Part shown: one piece after another, positions 33,650-41,464 of the stretch
Layout of the letters: each line of letters starts with the position of its first letter
Numbering within the stretch: the stretch's first letter is position 1
NCBI GenBank assembly: GCA_029262695.1
Contig: JAJCYV010000022.1
Location: 299,787 to 363,786 of the forward strand
Length of the DNA: 64,000 nt
Direction: 5' to 3'
Source: Chloroflexota bacterium
GTDB lineage: Bacteria > Chloroflexota > Dehalococcoidia > SM23-28-2 > RBG-16-64-32
Translations under genes and position numbers: made by a program
Notes under the pieces: generated by a model
The model's database searches: none
Seen by the model: the letters and a program-made list of their open reading frames with translations, nothing else
What the model was told of the DNA's origin: nothing

Positions 33650-34498
33650 CTACTTCACGATCGGCGTGTCGTCGCGGTTGCCCCACTCTGACCACGAGGC
33701 GTCGTAGTTGAGCGCGCGCGGGTAGCCCATCAACCGCAGCACGAACACCGCCTGTGCGGCGCGAATGCCCGCCTGGCAGTGCGTGATCACGCGCTTATCC
33801 TTCGTCACACCGATCGCGTCCAGCTTGGCCTGGATCTCGTCGGCGGGCAGCAGGAGACCGGAGCGGACTGGCGGCTGTTGTAACTCCAGCCACTCGATGT
33901 ACTTCGCGCCGGGGATGTGGCCGCCGCGCTTGTTCGCGCGCGCGTCCTCGCCCGCGTACTCGCCTTTCGCGCGGACGTCCCAGATCACCGCATCGTCGTC
34001 GTCGATCGCGGCTCGCACGTCGTCCAGCCGCGCGCAGATGTCGTCGCGCGCGCCGCGGACGGTGAACTGCGCGGGCTCGATGTGTCGCGTCTCCATCGAG
34101 ACCGGGCGGCCTTCTTCGTACCACTTGCGGAAGCCCCCGTTGAGCACGCGGCACTTCGTGTGGCCGTGATAATCGAGTGCCCACCACAGCCGCGCCGCGT
34201 AGAGCCCGCCCATGTTGTCGTAGGCGACGACCTGCGTATCGTTCCCGATGCCGTGCTGCGACATCGTCTCGGCGAAGCGCTCCGCGTCCATGATGTGGGT
34301 ACCGATGCCCGGCCCTGAAGCCGAATCGTCGGCTGTCTTGAAGTAGTGGTGCGTGCGCAGTCCGGCCGCGCCGTCTATGTGCAGGCGCATGAACGCCGGA
34401 AACTCGTCGCAGTCGACAACGAGCAGGTCCGGGTCGCCGATGTGCTCGGCGAGCCAGTCCGTTCCGGCCAAGATGTCCGGGTTCGGGTATGCAGTCAT
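33650..34498 (-). CDS. Two-domain rhodanese-type sulfurtransferase
   Basis: The 282-residue product has two rhodanese domains. The second carries the active-site Cys241 in VITHCQAGIRAAQ. Its loop CQAGIR differs from CGSGVT of mercaptopyruvate sulfurtransferase and is closer to thiosulfate sulfurtransferases. The first domain lacks a catalytic Cys, as usual. Typical markers WDVRAKGEYAG and RGGHIPGAKYIEW are present. It would move sulfane sulfur from thiosulfate to an acceptor in the cytoplasm. It begins MTAYPNPDILAGTDWL and is transcribed ahead of the Dph6-like gene. Confidence 0.9.
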   Translation of the reverse strand: MTAYPNPDILAGTDWLAEHIGDPDLLVVDCDEFPAFMRLHIDGAAGLRTHHYFKTADDSASGPGIGTHIMDAERFAETMSQHGIGNDTQVVAYDNMGGLYAARLWWALDYHGHTKCRVLNGGFRKWYEEGRPVSMETRHIEPAQFTVRGARDDICARLDDVRAAIDDDDAVIWDVRAKGEYAGEDARANKRGGHIPGAKYIEWLELQQPPVRSGLLLPADEIQAKLDAIGVTKDKRVITHCQAGIRAAQAVFVLRLMGYPRALNYDASWSEWGNRDDTPIVK

Positions 34499-34550
34499 GG
34501 GGTACCTCGGTTGCGTGTCAGGGTGGCTTGCATTATAGGCTAGGTCTGTC

Positions 34551-35408
34551 ATGCAGGCCGCGACGCAGCACCAACCGGCGCCGATCACCATCGGCGGGCG
34601 CGAGTTCGCCTGGGGCGAGCGCACGTACGTCATGGGGATCCTCAACGTCACGCCCGACTCGTTCTCCGGCGACGGCGTCGGCACGGATGTCGACGCGGCC
34701 GTGCGGCAGGCGGCCGGCATGTGTGAGGACGGAGCCGACCTGATCGACGTCGGCGGCGAGTCGACGCGGCCCGGAGCGGAGGAGATCGACGCGGCGGAGG
34801 AGATGCGCCGCACGGTCCCCGTCATCGAGCGGCTCGTGCGAGAGTTGGACGTTCCCGTGAGCATCGATACGTACAGGGCGGACGTCGCGCAGGGGGCGAT
34901 CGCTGCCGGCGCCGCACTCGTGAACGACGTGCACGGCTTCCGGCGCGAGCCCGCGCTCGCCGGCGTCGTCGCGAAGGCCGGCGTTCCGGCGGTGGCGATG
35001 CACTACCAGCGCGGCCGCGAGTTCAAGGACACGATCGGCAACGTCATCGAGGGCTGGCTCGAAAGCCTGCACATCGCCCGCGAGGCCGGGCTGCCGGAGG
35101 AGCGCCTGATCCTCGATCCAGGCTTCAACTTCGGGTGGACGAACGAGCAGGCGCTGGAGATGCTCCGCCGCCTGCGGGAGCTGCGCGTCGTCGCCCGGCC
35201 GCTACTTGTCGGCACGTCGCGCAAGTCGACGATCGGTGCCGTGCTCGGTGGCCTGCCCGTCGAGGAGCGGCTCGAGGGCACGGCCGCGACCGTCGCCATC
35301 GCGATCGCGGGTGGCGCCGATATCGTGCGCGTGCACGACGTTAAGGAGATGTCGCGTGTCGCGCGCGTGACCGACGCGGTCGTGCGCGGCTGGAAGGAGG
35401 AGAAGTGA
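34551..35408 (+). CDS. folP: Dihydropteroate synthase
   Basis: FolP condenses p-aminobenzoate with 6-hydroxymethyl-dihydropterin pyrophosphate. The 285-residue TIM-barrel protein shows MGILNVTPDSFSGDG, DLIDVGGESTRPGA, the NDVHGF segment, LDPGFNFGW, and a late SRKSTIG, all diagnostic. The gene overlaps a thioesterase gene by four bases and, after it, folK, so the folate pathway genes are clustered with an unrelated hotdog protein between them. It is divergent from the rhodanese gene, with about 50 bases between starts. Confidence 0.96.
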   Translation: MQAATQHQPAPITIGGREFAWGERTYVMGILNVTPDSFSGDGVGTDVDAAVRQAAGMCEDGADLIDVGGESTRPGAEEIDAAEEMRRTVPVIERLVRELDVPVSIDTYRADVAQGAIAAGAALVNDVHGFRREPALAGVVAKAGVPAVAMHYQRGREFKDTIGNVIEGWLESLHIAREAGLPEERLILDPGFNFGWTNEQALEMLRRLRELRVVARPLLVGTSRKSTIGAVLGGLPVEERLEGTAATVAIAIAGGADIVRVHDVKEMSRVARVTDAVVRGWKEEK

Positions 35409-35824
35409 GGGACCCATCGAGTCTGCCCGCCAGCGGGCTAATGCGGATGCTCGGCGGGCGGATCGACTCGCTAGAGGAGGGCGTCTGCGTGATGTCGCTG
35501 ACGCTCGAAGAGAAGCACATGAACCCGAACGGGGCCGTCCACGGCGGTGTACTGACGATGCTCCTGGACGAAGGCACCGGGCACGCCATCGTCACGCTCC
35601 GCGGCCTGGAGGTGATGGCTGAGACGCCGCACGTGACGCTCGATATGAGCGTCAGCTTCCTTTCCGGCGCGCGCCTGGGCGACGAGTTGGTCTGCGAGGC
35701 ACGGACGCTGCGCCTCGGGCGTTCCGTGGCCTTCGCCGAGGCCGAGGTGCGCCGGCGCGGTTCGGACGATCTCGTGGCGAAGGGAGCGTTCACCTACGGC
35801 ATCCTCGCCAAACGCAGTGGCTGA
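35405..35824 (+). CDS. PaaI-type hotdog thioesterase
   Basis: The 139-residue product is a single hotdog domain of the PaaI type. HMNPNGAVHGGVLTMLLDEGTGHAI carries the usual HGG loop and acidic helix, followed by TLDMSVSFLSGARLGDELVCEART. Such proteins hydrolyse acyl-CoA thioesters; the acyl group is not readable here. The GTG start overlaps folP, and the stop overlaps folK by eight bases. Its place in a folate operon is unexplained and may be only shared expression. Confidence 0.88.
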   Translation: MRDPSSLPASGLMRMLGGRIDSLEEGVCVMSLTLEEKHMNPNGAVHGGVLTMLLDEGTGHAIVTLRGLEVMAETPHVTLDMSVSFLSGARLGDELVCEARTLRLGRSVAFAEAEVRRRGSDDLVAKGAFTYGILAKRSG

Positions 35825-36329
35825 CGTCTGCATCGCCCTTGGCGCCAACCTCGGCGATCGCCGGGCCAACCTGCGCTCGGCGTTGCGCGCGATCAAGGAC
35901 GTCGCCCGCATCGTCGCCGTCTCGTCGCTCTACGAAACGGACGCCGTAACGCCGGACGGCAGCGAGGGGCCGCCGTACTACAACGCCGCTTGCCGCGTCG
36001 AAACGGAGCTGGAGCCGCTGCCGCTCCTCGGCTTCCTGCAGTCGGTCGAACGCCACATCGGCCGGCCGCCATCGAGGGAGCGCTGGGCGCCGCGCCCGAT
36101 CGACCTCGACCTGCTCCTCTACGGCGACGATATCGTCGAGACGGACGACCTGACGGTGCCGCACCCGCACATGGCCGAGCGTTCGTTCGTGCTGGTGCCG
36201 CTCGCTGAGATCGCTGCGGAGATTCTGCATCCCGTCCTCGAGCGCACGATCGCGGAGATCGCGCGGGAAGCAGGTGCCGCGGGCGTGCGCCGGGTCGCCG
36301 AGACGGGCTGGGAGAGCGCGACGGGCTAG
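35817..36329 (+). CDS. folK: 2-amino-4-hydroxy-6-hydroxymethyldihydropteridine pyrophosphokinase
   Basis: FolK passes pyrophosphate from ATP to hydroxymethyl-dihydropterin, the step before FolP. The 170-residue product has VCIALGANLGDRRANL, the SSLYETDAV region, RWAPRPIDLDLLLYGD and VPHPHMAERSFVLVPL, all typical HPPK motifs. The start is a GTG overlapping the thioesterase stop. Its end overlaps the convergent small membrane protein gene by four bases. It completes the folP-thioesterase-folK unit; folB and folE are not in the window. Confidence 0.95.
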   Translation: MADVCIALGANLGDRRANLRSALRAIKDVARIVAVSSLYETDAVTPDGSEGPPYYNAACRVETELEPLPLLGFLQSVERHIGRPPSRERWAPRPIDLDLLLYGDDIVETDDLTVPHPHMAERSFVLVPLAEIAAEILHPVLERTIAEIAREAGAAGVRRVAETGWESATG

Positions 36330-36559
36330 GCTTCGCCGGCCGCGGGCGGCGGCTCGCTCATCTCTTCGAGCTCTTCGTCCTCGCCCGTGAACATCGTCCA
36401 GCCGATCCAGAAGGCGAGGGCCGAGACGGCGGCCAGCGCGCTGAGGACGGGCAGCGCCAGGGCGAGGTAGCTGCGCCGGGTAATCGCCCAGAAGAAGATC
36501 ACGAACTGGAACGCGGAGACGAGCATGATGATCAGCCCGGTGCGCTGCGCGGGTTCCAT
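36326..36559 (-). CDS. Small two-helix membrane protein
   Basis: The 77-residue product starts MEPAQRTGLIIMLVSAFQFVIFFW and has two predicted membrane helices, then a short acidic tail (EDEELEEMSEPP). No known motif is visible. It begins two bases after the Trm112-like gene, and the pair is probably one transcript. The chosen ATG agrees with membrane protein statistics; longer in-frame extension is arginine-rich and lies over the neighbour in another frame. Confidence 0.68.
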   Translation of the reverse strand: MEPAQRTGLIIMLVSAFQFVIFFWAITRRSYLALALPVLSALAAVSALAFWIGWTMFTGEDEELEEMSEPPPAAGEA

Positions 36560-36561
36560 GC

Positions 36562-36768
36562 TCAGCCGCTCTGCTCGCCGGAGGAGCCGGCGCGCATCTC
36601 GGGTGGGAGGAGGTTGGGGATGCGGTCCTCGATCGCGTACTTTTCGCCGCACTCGCTGCAGGTCAGCGTCCCCTGGATCACCTCGTCGCCGTTGGCCTCA
36701 TCGATGGACAGCTCCAGCGGGCTCTTGTCCATCGGGCAGGCGAGGATGTCGACGATGTCTTTTCTCAT
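36562..36768 (-). CDS. Trm112-like zinc-ribbon protein
   Basis: The 68-residue product matches the Trm112/UPF0434 pattern: MRKDIVDILACPMDKSPLEL, then TLTCSECGEKYAIEDRIPNLLPPEM. Three cysteines are seen: one in the first strand, then the CxxC pair; the second cysteine of the first pair is replaced by Asp (CPMD), so zinc binding may be altered. Trm112 proteins activate methyltransferases in eukaryotes and archaea and probably in bacteria. The ATG at 36768 follows GGAGG on its strand. Confidence 0.82.
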   Translation of the reverse strand: MRKDIVDILACPMDKSPLELSIDEANGDEVIQGTLTCSECGEKYAIEDRIPNLLPPEMRAGSSGEQSG

Positions 36769-36842
36769 GGCGGCCTCCGCTCGAATTCTATGGCCGGTCA
36801 CGGGGGCCGTCAAACGCGGGCGCGGGATACAATCGAAGCACG

Positions 36843-37484
36843 ATGACCGAACCGAGGCGCATCCCCCTCGACCGCCGCGTGCTCGTCGTGCGCGAAGGGC
36901 GGATCGACCTGCGACCGGAGCGTGGCGCCGTTCTCTTCCCGCTGGTTGGCCTCCTCATCAGCGGAGCGATCTTCGCTTCCATCATCCTGTTGGCGGGCGA
37001 CCTCTCAGCAACGCTGCTGGCGCTCATCCTGCTGCCGGGGCTCTTGCTGGCGCCGTTCGCGGCGATGGGCCTCGTCTACTCTGTGATCGGCGCCGCCGTG
37101 GTCGTCGAGAAGGCGAAGGAGTCGGTGCGCTTTCAACAGGGCGTGCTCGGCCTCGGCATCGGCACCATGGAGCTGGTTCCGTTCTGGAAGATCGATCACA
37201 TCGCCGTCGAGGACTTCGAGCAGGGTGTGAACGCGCCCGGCCCGCACCCGCTCGACTTCCGCGCCTGGGACATCATGCTCATCAAGGAGAGCGGTAAGCG
37301 CCTACCGATCGCGCAGGTCGTCGCCGGCGCCTCCGGCGACCTCATCGAGGAGGGCTGGGACCGCGCTATCGACGCCGCGGAGGCGATCGCCGAGATGACC
37401 GGCAGCCGCGTCGAGATCACGGCCGAGATCGAGTCCGAGGAGCCGGCGGAACCCGAGCCCAAGCCGGCGAAGAGGGCGAAATAG
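36843..37484 (+). CDS. Membrane protein with PH-like domain
   Basis: The 213-residue product begins MTEPRRIPLDRRVLVVREG, has two central membrane helices (GAVLFPLVGLLISGAIFASIILL, then TLLALILLPGLLLAPFAAMGLVYSVIG) and a C-terminal soluble part with the strand pattern SVRFQQGVLGLGIGTMELVPFWKIDHIAVEDF, as in bacterial PH-like domains. It ends in an acidic and Lys-rich tail. No catalytic motif is seen. A 1-base gap separates it from the CoA-binding protein gene, so they are probably cotranscribed. Confidence 0.7.
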   Translation: MTEPRRIPLDRRVLVVREGRIDLRPERGAVLFPLVGLLISGAIFASIILLAGDLSATLLALILLPGLLLAPFAAMGLVYSVIGAAVVVEKAKESVRFQQGVLGLGIGTMELVPFWKIDHIAVEDFEQGVNAPGPHPLDFRAWDIMLIKESGKRLPIAQVVAGASGDLIEEGWDRAIDAAEAIAEMTGSRVEITAEIESEEPAEPEPKPAKRAK

Positions 37485-37485
37485 C

Positions 37486-37890
37486 ATGAGCGCCGAGACA
37501 GCGATCCTCCGCAAGTACCGCACGATCGCCGTCGTCGGCCTTTCGAGCGACGAGACGCGCGACTCGCACAGCGTCTCGAAGTACATGCAGGACGCCGGCT
37601 ACCGCATCGTGCCGGTCAATCCGGCGGAGACCGAAGTCCTCGGCGAGAAGGCGCACCCGACGGTCGCCTCGGTCCCGCCGCCGGTAGAGATCGTGAACGT
37701 CTTTCGCCGCCCGGGGGCCGTACCAGGCGTCGTCGACGACGCGATCGCAGCCGGGGCGAAAGTGATCTGGATGCAACCGGGCATCGTCAACGAAGAAGCA
37801 GCGGCGAAGGCGCGCGCAGCCGGCCTCGAAGTCGTGATGGACCGCTGCATCCGCACAGAGCACCAGCGCTTGCCCCCCGAGCTAAAATAG
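37486..37890 (+). CDS. CoA-binding (YccU-type) protein
   Basis: The 134-residue product is a Rossmann-fold CoA-binding domain of the succinyl-CoA synthetase alpha type, as in YccU. It contains IAVVGLSSDETRDSHSVSKYMQ, GYRIVPVNPAETEVLG and VIWMQPGIVNEEAAAKARAAGLEVVMDRCI. The family binds CoA, but the physiological role is unknown. It follows the PH-like membrane protein with a one-base gap and ends four bases before another small membrane protein, forming a short unit. Confidence 0.9.
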   Translation: MSAETAILRKYRTIAVVGLSSDETRDSHSVSKYMQDAGYRIVPVNPAETEVLGEKAHPTVASVPPPVEIVNVFRRPGAVPGVVDDAIAAGAKVIWMQPGIVNEEAAAKARAAGLEVVMDRCIRTEHQRLPPELK

Positions 37891-37894
37891 GCCC

Positions 37895-38290
37895 GTGAGG
37901 GTCTTGATCGGTGGGTTGATCATCGCCGGGGTGCTGCTGGCGTTCGTTTCCGTGCACCCGGCGTTCCTGCTGTGGCTGGGGCTGCCCCTCGTCCTGGCGG
38001 TCGCGCTCGTCATCGCCCGCAGGCATCCGCCGATAGAGGCGGCGTTCGTGGGTGCCCTCGTCGCGTTTGGACTCATCCTTTTGGTCGCGCTGCCGACGAT
38101 CATTCTCAAGTGGCTGTCCGGCGACTGGGCCTCCGGCGATTACTGCGACGGCTTCTGCATGACTAACACGGGTGGCTTTATCTTCGCTTTGTCCCTCCTC
38201 ATGTTTGTCGCCGTTCCGTCGGCGATAGCGGGCGGCATCATGTCAGCGATTGCTTCTTTCGTCGGCGTCCGGCCCGCGCACAACGCTTGA
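37895..38290 (+). CDS. Small membrane protein of unknown function
   Basis: The 131-residue product begins with GTG and has four predicted membrane helices (LIGGLIIAGVLLAFVSV, FLLWLGLPLVLAVALVIA, AFVGALVAFGLILLVALP and a C-terminal stretch). A short outside loop contains SGDYCDGFC, a closely spaced Cys pair. No family can be named. It lies four bases after the CoA-binding protein gene and ends the unit before the purF promoter. Confidence 0.65.
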   Translation: MRVLIGGLIIAGVLLAFVSVHPAFLLWLGLPLVLAVALVIARRHPPIEAAFVGALVAFGLILLVALPTIILKWLSGDWASGDYCDGFCMTNTGGFIFALSLLMFVAVPSAIAGGIMSAIASFVGVRPAHNA

Positions 38291-38317
38291 GATCGTCTCG
38301 TGTCGCTCCGTTCTCCG

Positions 38318-38347
38318 TTGTGGCTTACGTGACGGCGATGCTACAAT
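38318..38347 (+). promoter_or_regulatory. Predicted promoter of purF
   Basis: TTGTGG, an 18-base spacer and a perfect TACAAT lie about 90 bases before the purF start codon. A small hairpin CCCCG-TTTA-CGGGG follows in the leader near 38418-38431; no purine riboswitch core is visible. Confidence 0.5.
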
Positions 38348-38438
38348 TGTTATGCCAGCAGGGGCAGTCTCTTTTGCAGTAATGCCTTGAGCACTTTACT
38401 CGGCGACCCTTCTCTCTCCCCGTTTACGGGGTCTGTCC

Positions 38439-39905
38439 GTGCATAGTGACGCCTGGAAGGACAAGTGCGGCGTCTTTGGCGTGTACGCACCAGGCGAAGA
38501 CGTTGCCCGCCTCACCTTTTACGGCATCTACGCCCTGCAGCACCGTGGCCAGGAAAGCGCCGGGATCGCCGCCGGCGACGGCCAGTCGCTCCGCGTGCGC
38601 ACCGGCATGGGCCTCGTCTCGCAGGTCTTCGAGGAGCACGACCTCGGCCACCTCCCCGGCCACGTCGCCATCGGCCACACGCGGTACTCCACTACCGGCT
38701 CCAGCCGCAGCGAGAACGCGCAGCCGGTGCACGTCGAAGGCACGAACGGCGAGCTGGCCCTTGGACATAACGGCAACCTGATCAACGCCGACGTCCTGCA
38801 CGACGACCTGGAGAACGACGGCACGGACTTCCAGACCTCGACCGACACCGAAGTCGCTGCCCGGCTGCTGGCCTCCGCGCCCGGCGGTACGTGGCTCGAA
38901 CGCGCCGCCAGCACGATGAAGGTGATGTCCGGCGCCTACTGCTTCATCGTTGCCACCCCGGACTCACTCATCGCCATGCGCGACCCGTACGGCGTGCGCC
39001 CCCTCTGCATCGGTCGTCTCAACGGCAAGGGCTGGGTCATCGCTTCCGAGACCTGCGCCCTCGATCACCTGGGTGCGGAGTTCGTGCGAGAGGTCGAGCC
39101 CGGCGAAGCCGTCGTCATCGATGGCGACGGCCTCCACGCCGCGCAGGCGCTGGAGAAGCGCCGCGACGCTCTCTGCGTGTTCGAGTACATCTACTTCGCC
39201 CGCCCCGACAGCGTTATCCGCGGCAAGCTTCTGCAGCCGACCCGCGCCAACATGGGCCGTGAGCTGGCCCGCGAAGCCCCGGTCGATGCCGACATCGTTA
39301 TCGGCGTGCCGGACTCCGCCACGGCGGCGGCCATCGGTTACGCGAACGAGTCGGGCATCCCGTACACGGAGGGCCTCGTCAAGAACCGCTACGTCGGCCG
39401 CACCTTCATCAAGCCGGACCAGCGGCTGCGGGAGCAGGGCGTCCGCCTCAAGTTCAACCCGCTGCGCCAGGTCATCGAGGGCAAGCGCCTCATCGTCGTC
39501 GACGACTCGATCGTCCGCGGCACGACGACGCCGAAGGTCGTCGAGATGCTACGCCACGCCGGCGCCGCGTCCGTGCACATGCGCGTCTGCGCCCCGCCCA
39601 TCGTCCACCCTTGCCACTTCGGCATCGACATGGCGACGCAGTGGGAGCTCATCGCCTCGCGCCAGGAGATCGAGGAGATCCGCGAGCACATCGGCGCCGA
39701 CTCGCTCGCCTACCTCTCGCTCGACGGCCTGATGCGTGCCGTTGAGCAGCCGCGCGAGTCGTTCTGCACCGCCTGTTTCACCGGCGAGTACCCGATGCCG
39801 GTTCAGCTGCAGATGGACAAGCTCGTCTTCGAGCGCCCCGGCCGCGCCAGGGCCGGCAAGGTGCCCGTCGCCGTCGCCGCCGAGGGCGAAGCCGAGACCG
39901 GCTAG
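38439..39905 (+). CDS. purF: Amidophosphoribosyltransferase
   Basis: PurF starts purine synthesis by making phosphoribosylamine from PRPP and glutamine. The 488-residue product has nucleophile Cys10 in DKCGVFGVY, so a nine-residue propeptide is probably removed, as in the Bacillus type. Other sites are LQHRGQESAGIA, GHTRYSTTG, the PRPP loop IVVDDSIVRGTT, and cysteines CHFG and CTAC for a structural Fe-S cluster. The start is a GTG. purM follows after 81 bases. Confidence 0.96.
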   Translation: MHSDAWKDKCGVFGVYAPGEDVARLTFYGIYALQHRGQESAGIAAGDGQSLRVRTGMGLVSQVFEEHDLGHLPGHVAIGHTRYSTTGSSRSENAQPVHVEGTNGELALGHNGNLINADVLHDDLENDGTDFQTSTDTEVAARLLASAPGGTWLERAASTMKVMSGAYCFIVATPDSLIAMRDPYGVRPLCIGRLNGKGWVIASETCALDHLGAEFVREVEPGEAVVIDGDGLHAAQALEKRRDALCVFEYIYFARPDSVIRGKLLQPTRANMGRELAREAPVDADIVIGVPDSATAAAIGYANESGIPYTEGLVKNRYVGRTFIKPDQRLREQGVRLKFNPLRQVIEGKRLIVVDDSIVRGTTTPKVVEMLRHAGAASVHMRVCAPPIVHPCHFGIDMATQWELIASRQEIEEIREHIGADSLAYLSLDGLMRAVEQPRESFCTACFTGEYPMPVQLQMDKLVFERPGRARAGKVPVAVAAEGEAETG

Positions 39906-39986
39906 CACCGCGCGCCCCGTCCCGCTATCATTGGGTTCGCCCGTTTTCAGAAGGAGTTCCCGCAACGTGGTGCAAGGCCCGACGGC

Positions 39987-41030
39987 GTGACCAGCCAGAA
40001 GCCAGATATCCCCGACGCCTACGCGGCTGCCGGCGTTGACGTCGACGCCGCCGAGGCGCTCGTCGACCGCTTCGCCGGCCTCGCGAAGTCAGCGCGGCGG
40101 CCGGAAGTACTCGCCGACATCGGCCCCTTCGCCGGACTCTTCAAGCTCGGCAGCTACAAAGAGCCCGTCCTCGTCGCCAGCACGGACAGCGTCGGCACGA
40201 AGGTCAAGATCGCCGCCGTCATGGAGCGCTACGAAAGCGTCGGGCACGACCTCGTCAACCACTGCGTCAACGACATCTTGACGAGCGGCGCCGAGCCACT
40301 CTTCTTCCTCGACTACATCGGCAACTGCGGCCTCTCCGACGATGCCAAAGCCGGACTCGTCGCCGGCTGCGTCGCGGCCTGCCGGGAGGCCGGCTGCGCG
40401 CTCCTTGGCGGCGAAACCGCCGACATGCCCGGCACATACGCCGACGGCGACTTCGACCTCGTCGGCTTCGTCGTCGGCGTCGTTGAGCGCGACGCCCTGA
40501 TCGACGGCTCGCGCATCAGCGAGGGCGACGCCCTCATCGCGCTGCCGTCCAACGGCCTGCACACGAACGGCTACTCGCTGGTGCGGCGGCTGTTCAACGT
40601 CGGCACGGGCGGTGATCCAGCGACCGAACGCGCCGTGCTCGATCGCAACTATCCCGGGCTCGAGGGCACGCTCGGCGACGCGCTGCTCGTGCCCCACCGG
40701 CCGTACCTCTCGGACCTGCGCCCCGTCCTGCCGCACCTGCGCGGGATCGCGCACATTACCGGCGGCGGCATCCCCGGCAACCTGCCGCGCATCCTTCCGG
40801 ACGGCCTCGGCGCTCGCCTCGACCGGGCGTCCTGGCGCGTCCCGGCGCTCTTCCGCCTCATCCAGGAGACCGGCGACCTCGACGAAGCCGATCTACTGCG
40901 CGCGTTCAACGCCGGCGTCGGCGTCATCGTCGCCGTTGCGCCGGAAAACGCCGCCGAAGTCTCGCAACAACTATCGGAGTCGTGGGTCATCGGCGAGGTG
41001 ACGCGCGGCGATGGGGTCGATTGGAGGTAG
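39987..41030 (+). CDS. purM: Phosphoribosylformylglycinamidine cyclo-ligase
   Basis: PurM closes the imidazole ring of AIR using ATP. The 347-residue product shows YAAAGVDVDAAEALVDRF, LVASTDSVGTKVKIA, HCVNDILTSGAEPLFFLDYI, GGETADMPG, PSNGLHTNGYSLVRR and HITGGGIPGNLPR, all standard for the family. The start is a GTG at 39987; the 80 bases between purF and this gene contain GGAGTT before it. The length is normal. It is followed by an unidentified small gene and purH. Confidence 0.96.
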   Translation: MTSQKPDIPDAYAAAGVDVDAAEALVDRFAGLAKSARRPEVLADIGPFAGLFKLGSYKEPVLVASTDSVGTKVKIAAVMERYESVGHDLVNHCVNDILTSGAEPLFFLDYIGNCGLSDDAKAGLVAGCVAACREAGCALLGGETADMPGTYADGDFDLVGFVVGVVERDALIDGSRISEGDALIALPSNGLHTNGYSLVRRLFNVGTGGDPATERAVLDRNYPGLEGTLGDALLVPHRPYLSDLRPVLPHLRGIAHITGGGIPGNLPRILPDGLGARLDRASWRVPALFRLIQETGDLDEADLLRAFNAGVGVIVAVAPENAAEVSQQLSESWVIGEVTRGDGVDWR

Positions 41031-41032
41031 CC

Positions 41033-41464
41033 ATGGCCCGCTTCCGCGTCTTCTACGTCGAACGCCAGCCGAAAGAGGGTGGCGGGCAGATCGACCTGCG
41101 CGCCGCCGCCTCGCGGCCCGGCAGCTACTTCAAGGAAACGGACTGGGAAGAGCAAGTCGATGCGGCCAACGCCACCGCGGCGCTCGATTCGTTCTTCCGC
41201 GAGCACGCCGGCAACGCGGAAGGCGTGATGATCATCCAGGAGGACGGCCTCGGTCACCCCGTCGAGGGCATCGACTACGACCCTGACCGCACCTACGTCT
41301 GGGTCGAAGAAGGCAAGCTGATGGAGTACCAGGGCATGGCGGAAGCGACGGAGGGTGCCGTCAGCTGCCCGCTCTGCGACGGCTCCGGCGAAGTGGACGA
41401 GGAGATCGCCCAGGAGTTCACAGACATCTGGCACAACAACGAGTACGTCGAGGGCGAGTCTTGA
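41033..41464 (+). CDS. Unknown protein with a CxxCxGxG half zinc motif, in the pur operon
   Basis: The 143-residue product begins MARFRVFYVERQPKEGGGQ. It has an alpha/beta body, with acidic segments and a single CPLCDGSGE motif near residue 110, the kind found once per half-site in DnaJ zinc domains. No enzyme family can be named. TTGGAGGT precedes the ATG, two bases after purM, and its end overlaps the purH start by four bases, so it is firmly in the pur transcript. Similar-length proteins may be regulatory or structural partners of purine enzymes; this is a guess. Confidence 0.72.
   Translation: MARFRVFYVERQPKEGGGQIDLRAAASRPGSYFKETDWEEQVDAANATAALDSFFREHAGNAEGVMIIQEDGLGHPVEGIDYDPDRTYVWVEEGKLMEYQGMAEATEGAVSCPLCDGSGEVDEEIAQEFTDIWHNNEYVEGES

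Noticed and set aside
38291-38438. purF leader checked for a purine or PRPP/ppGpp riboswitch
   Set aside because: Apart from a small CCCCG/CGGGG hairpin, no conserved aptamer blocks were found.
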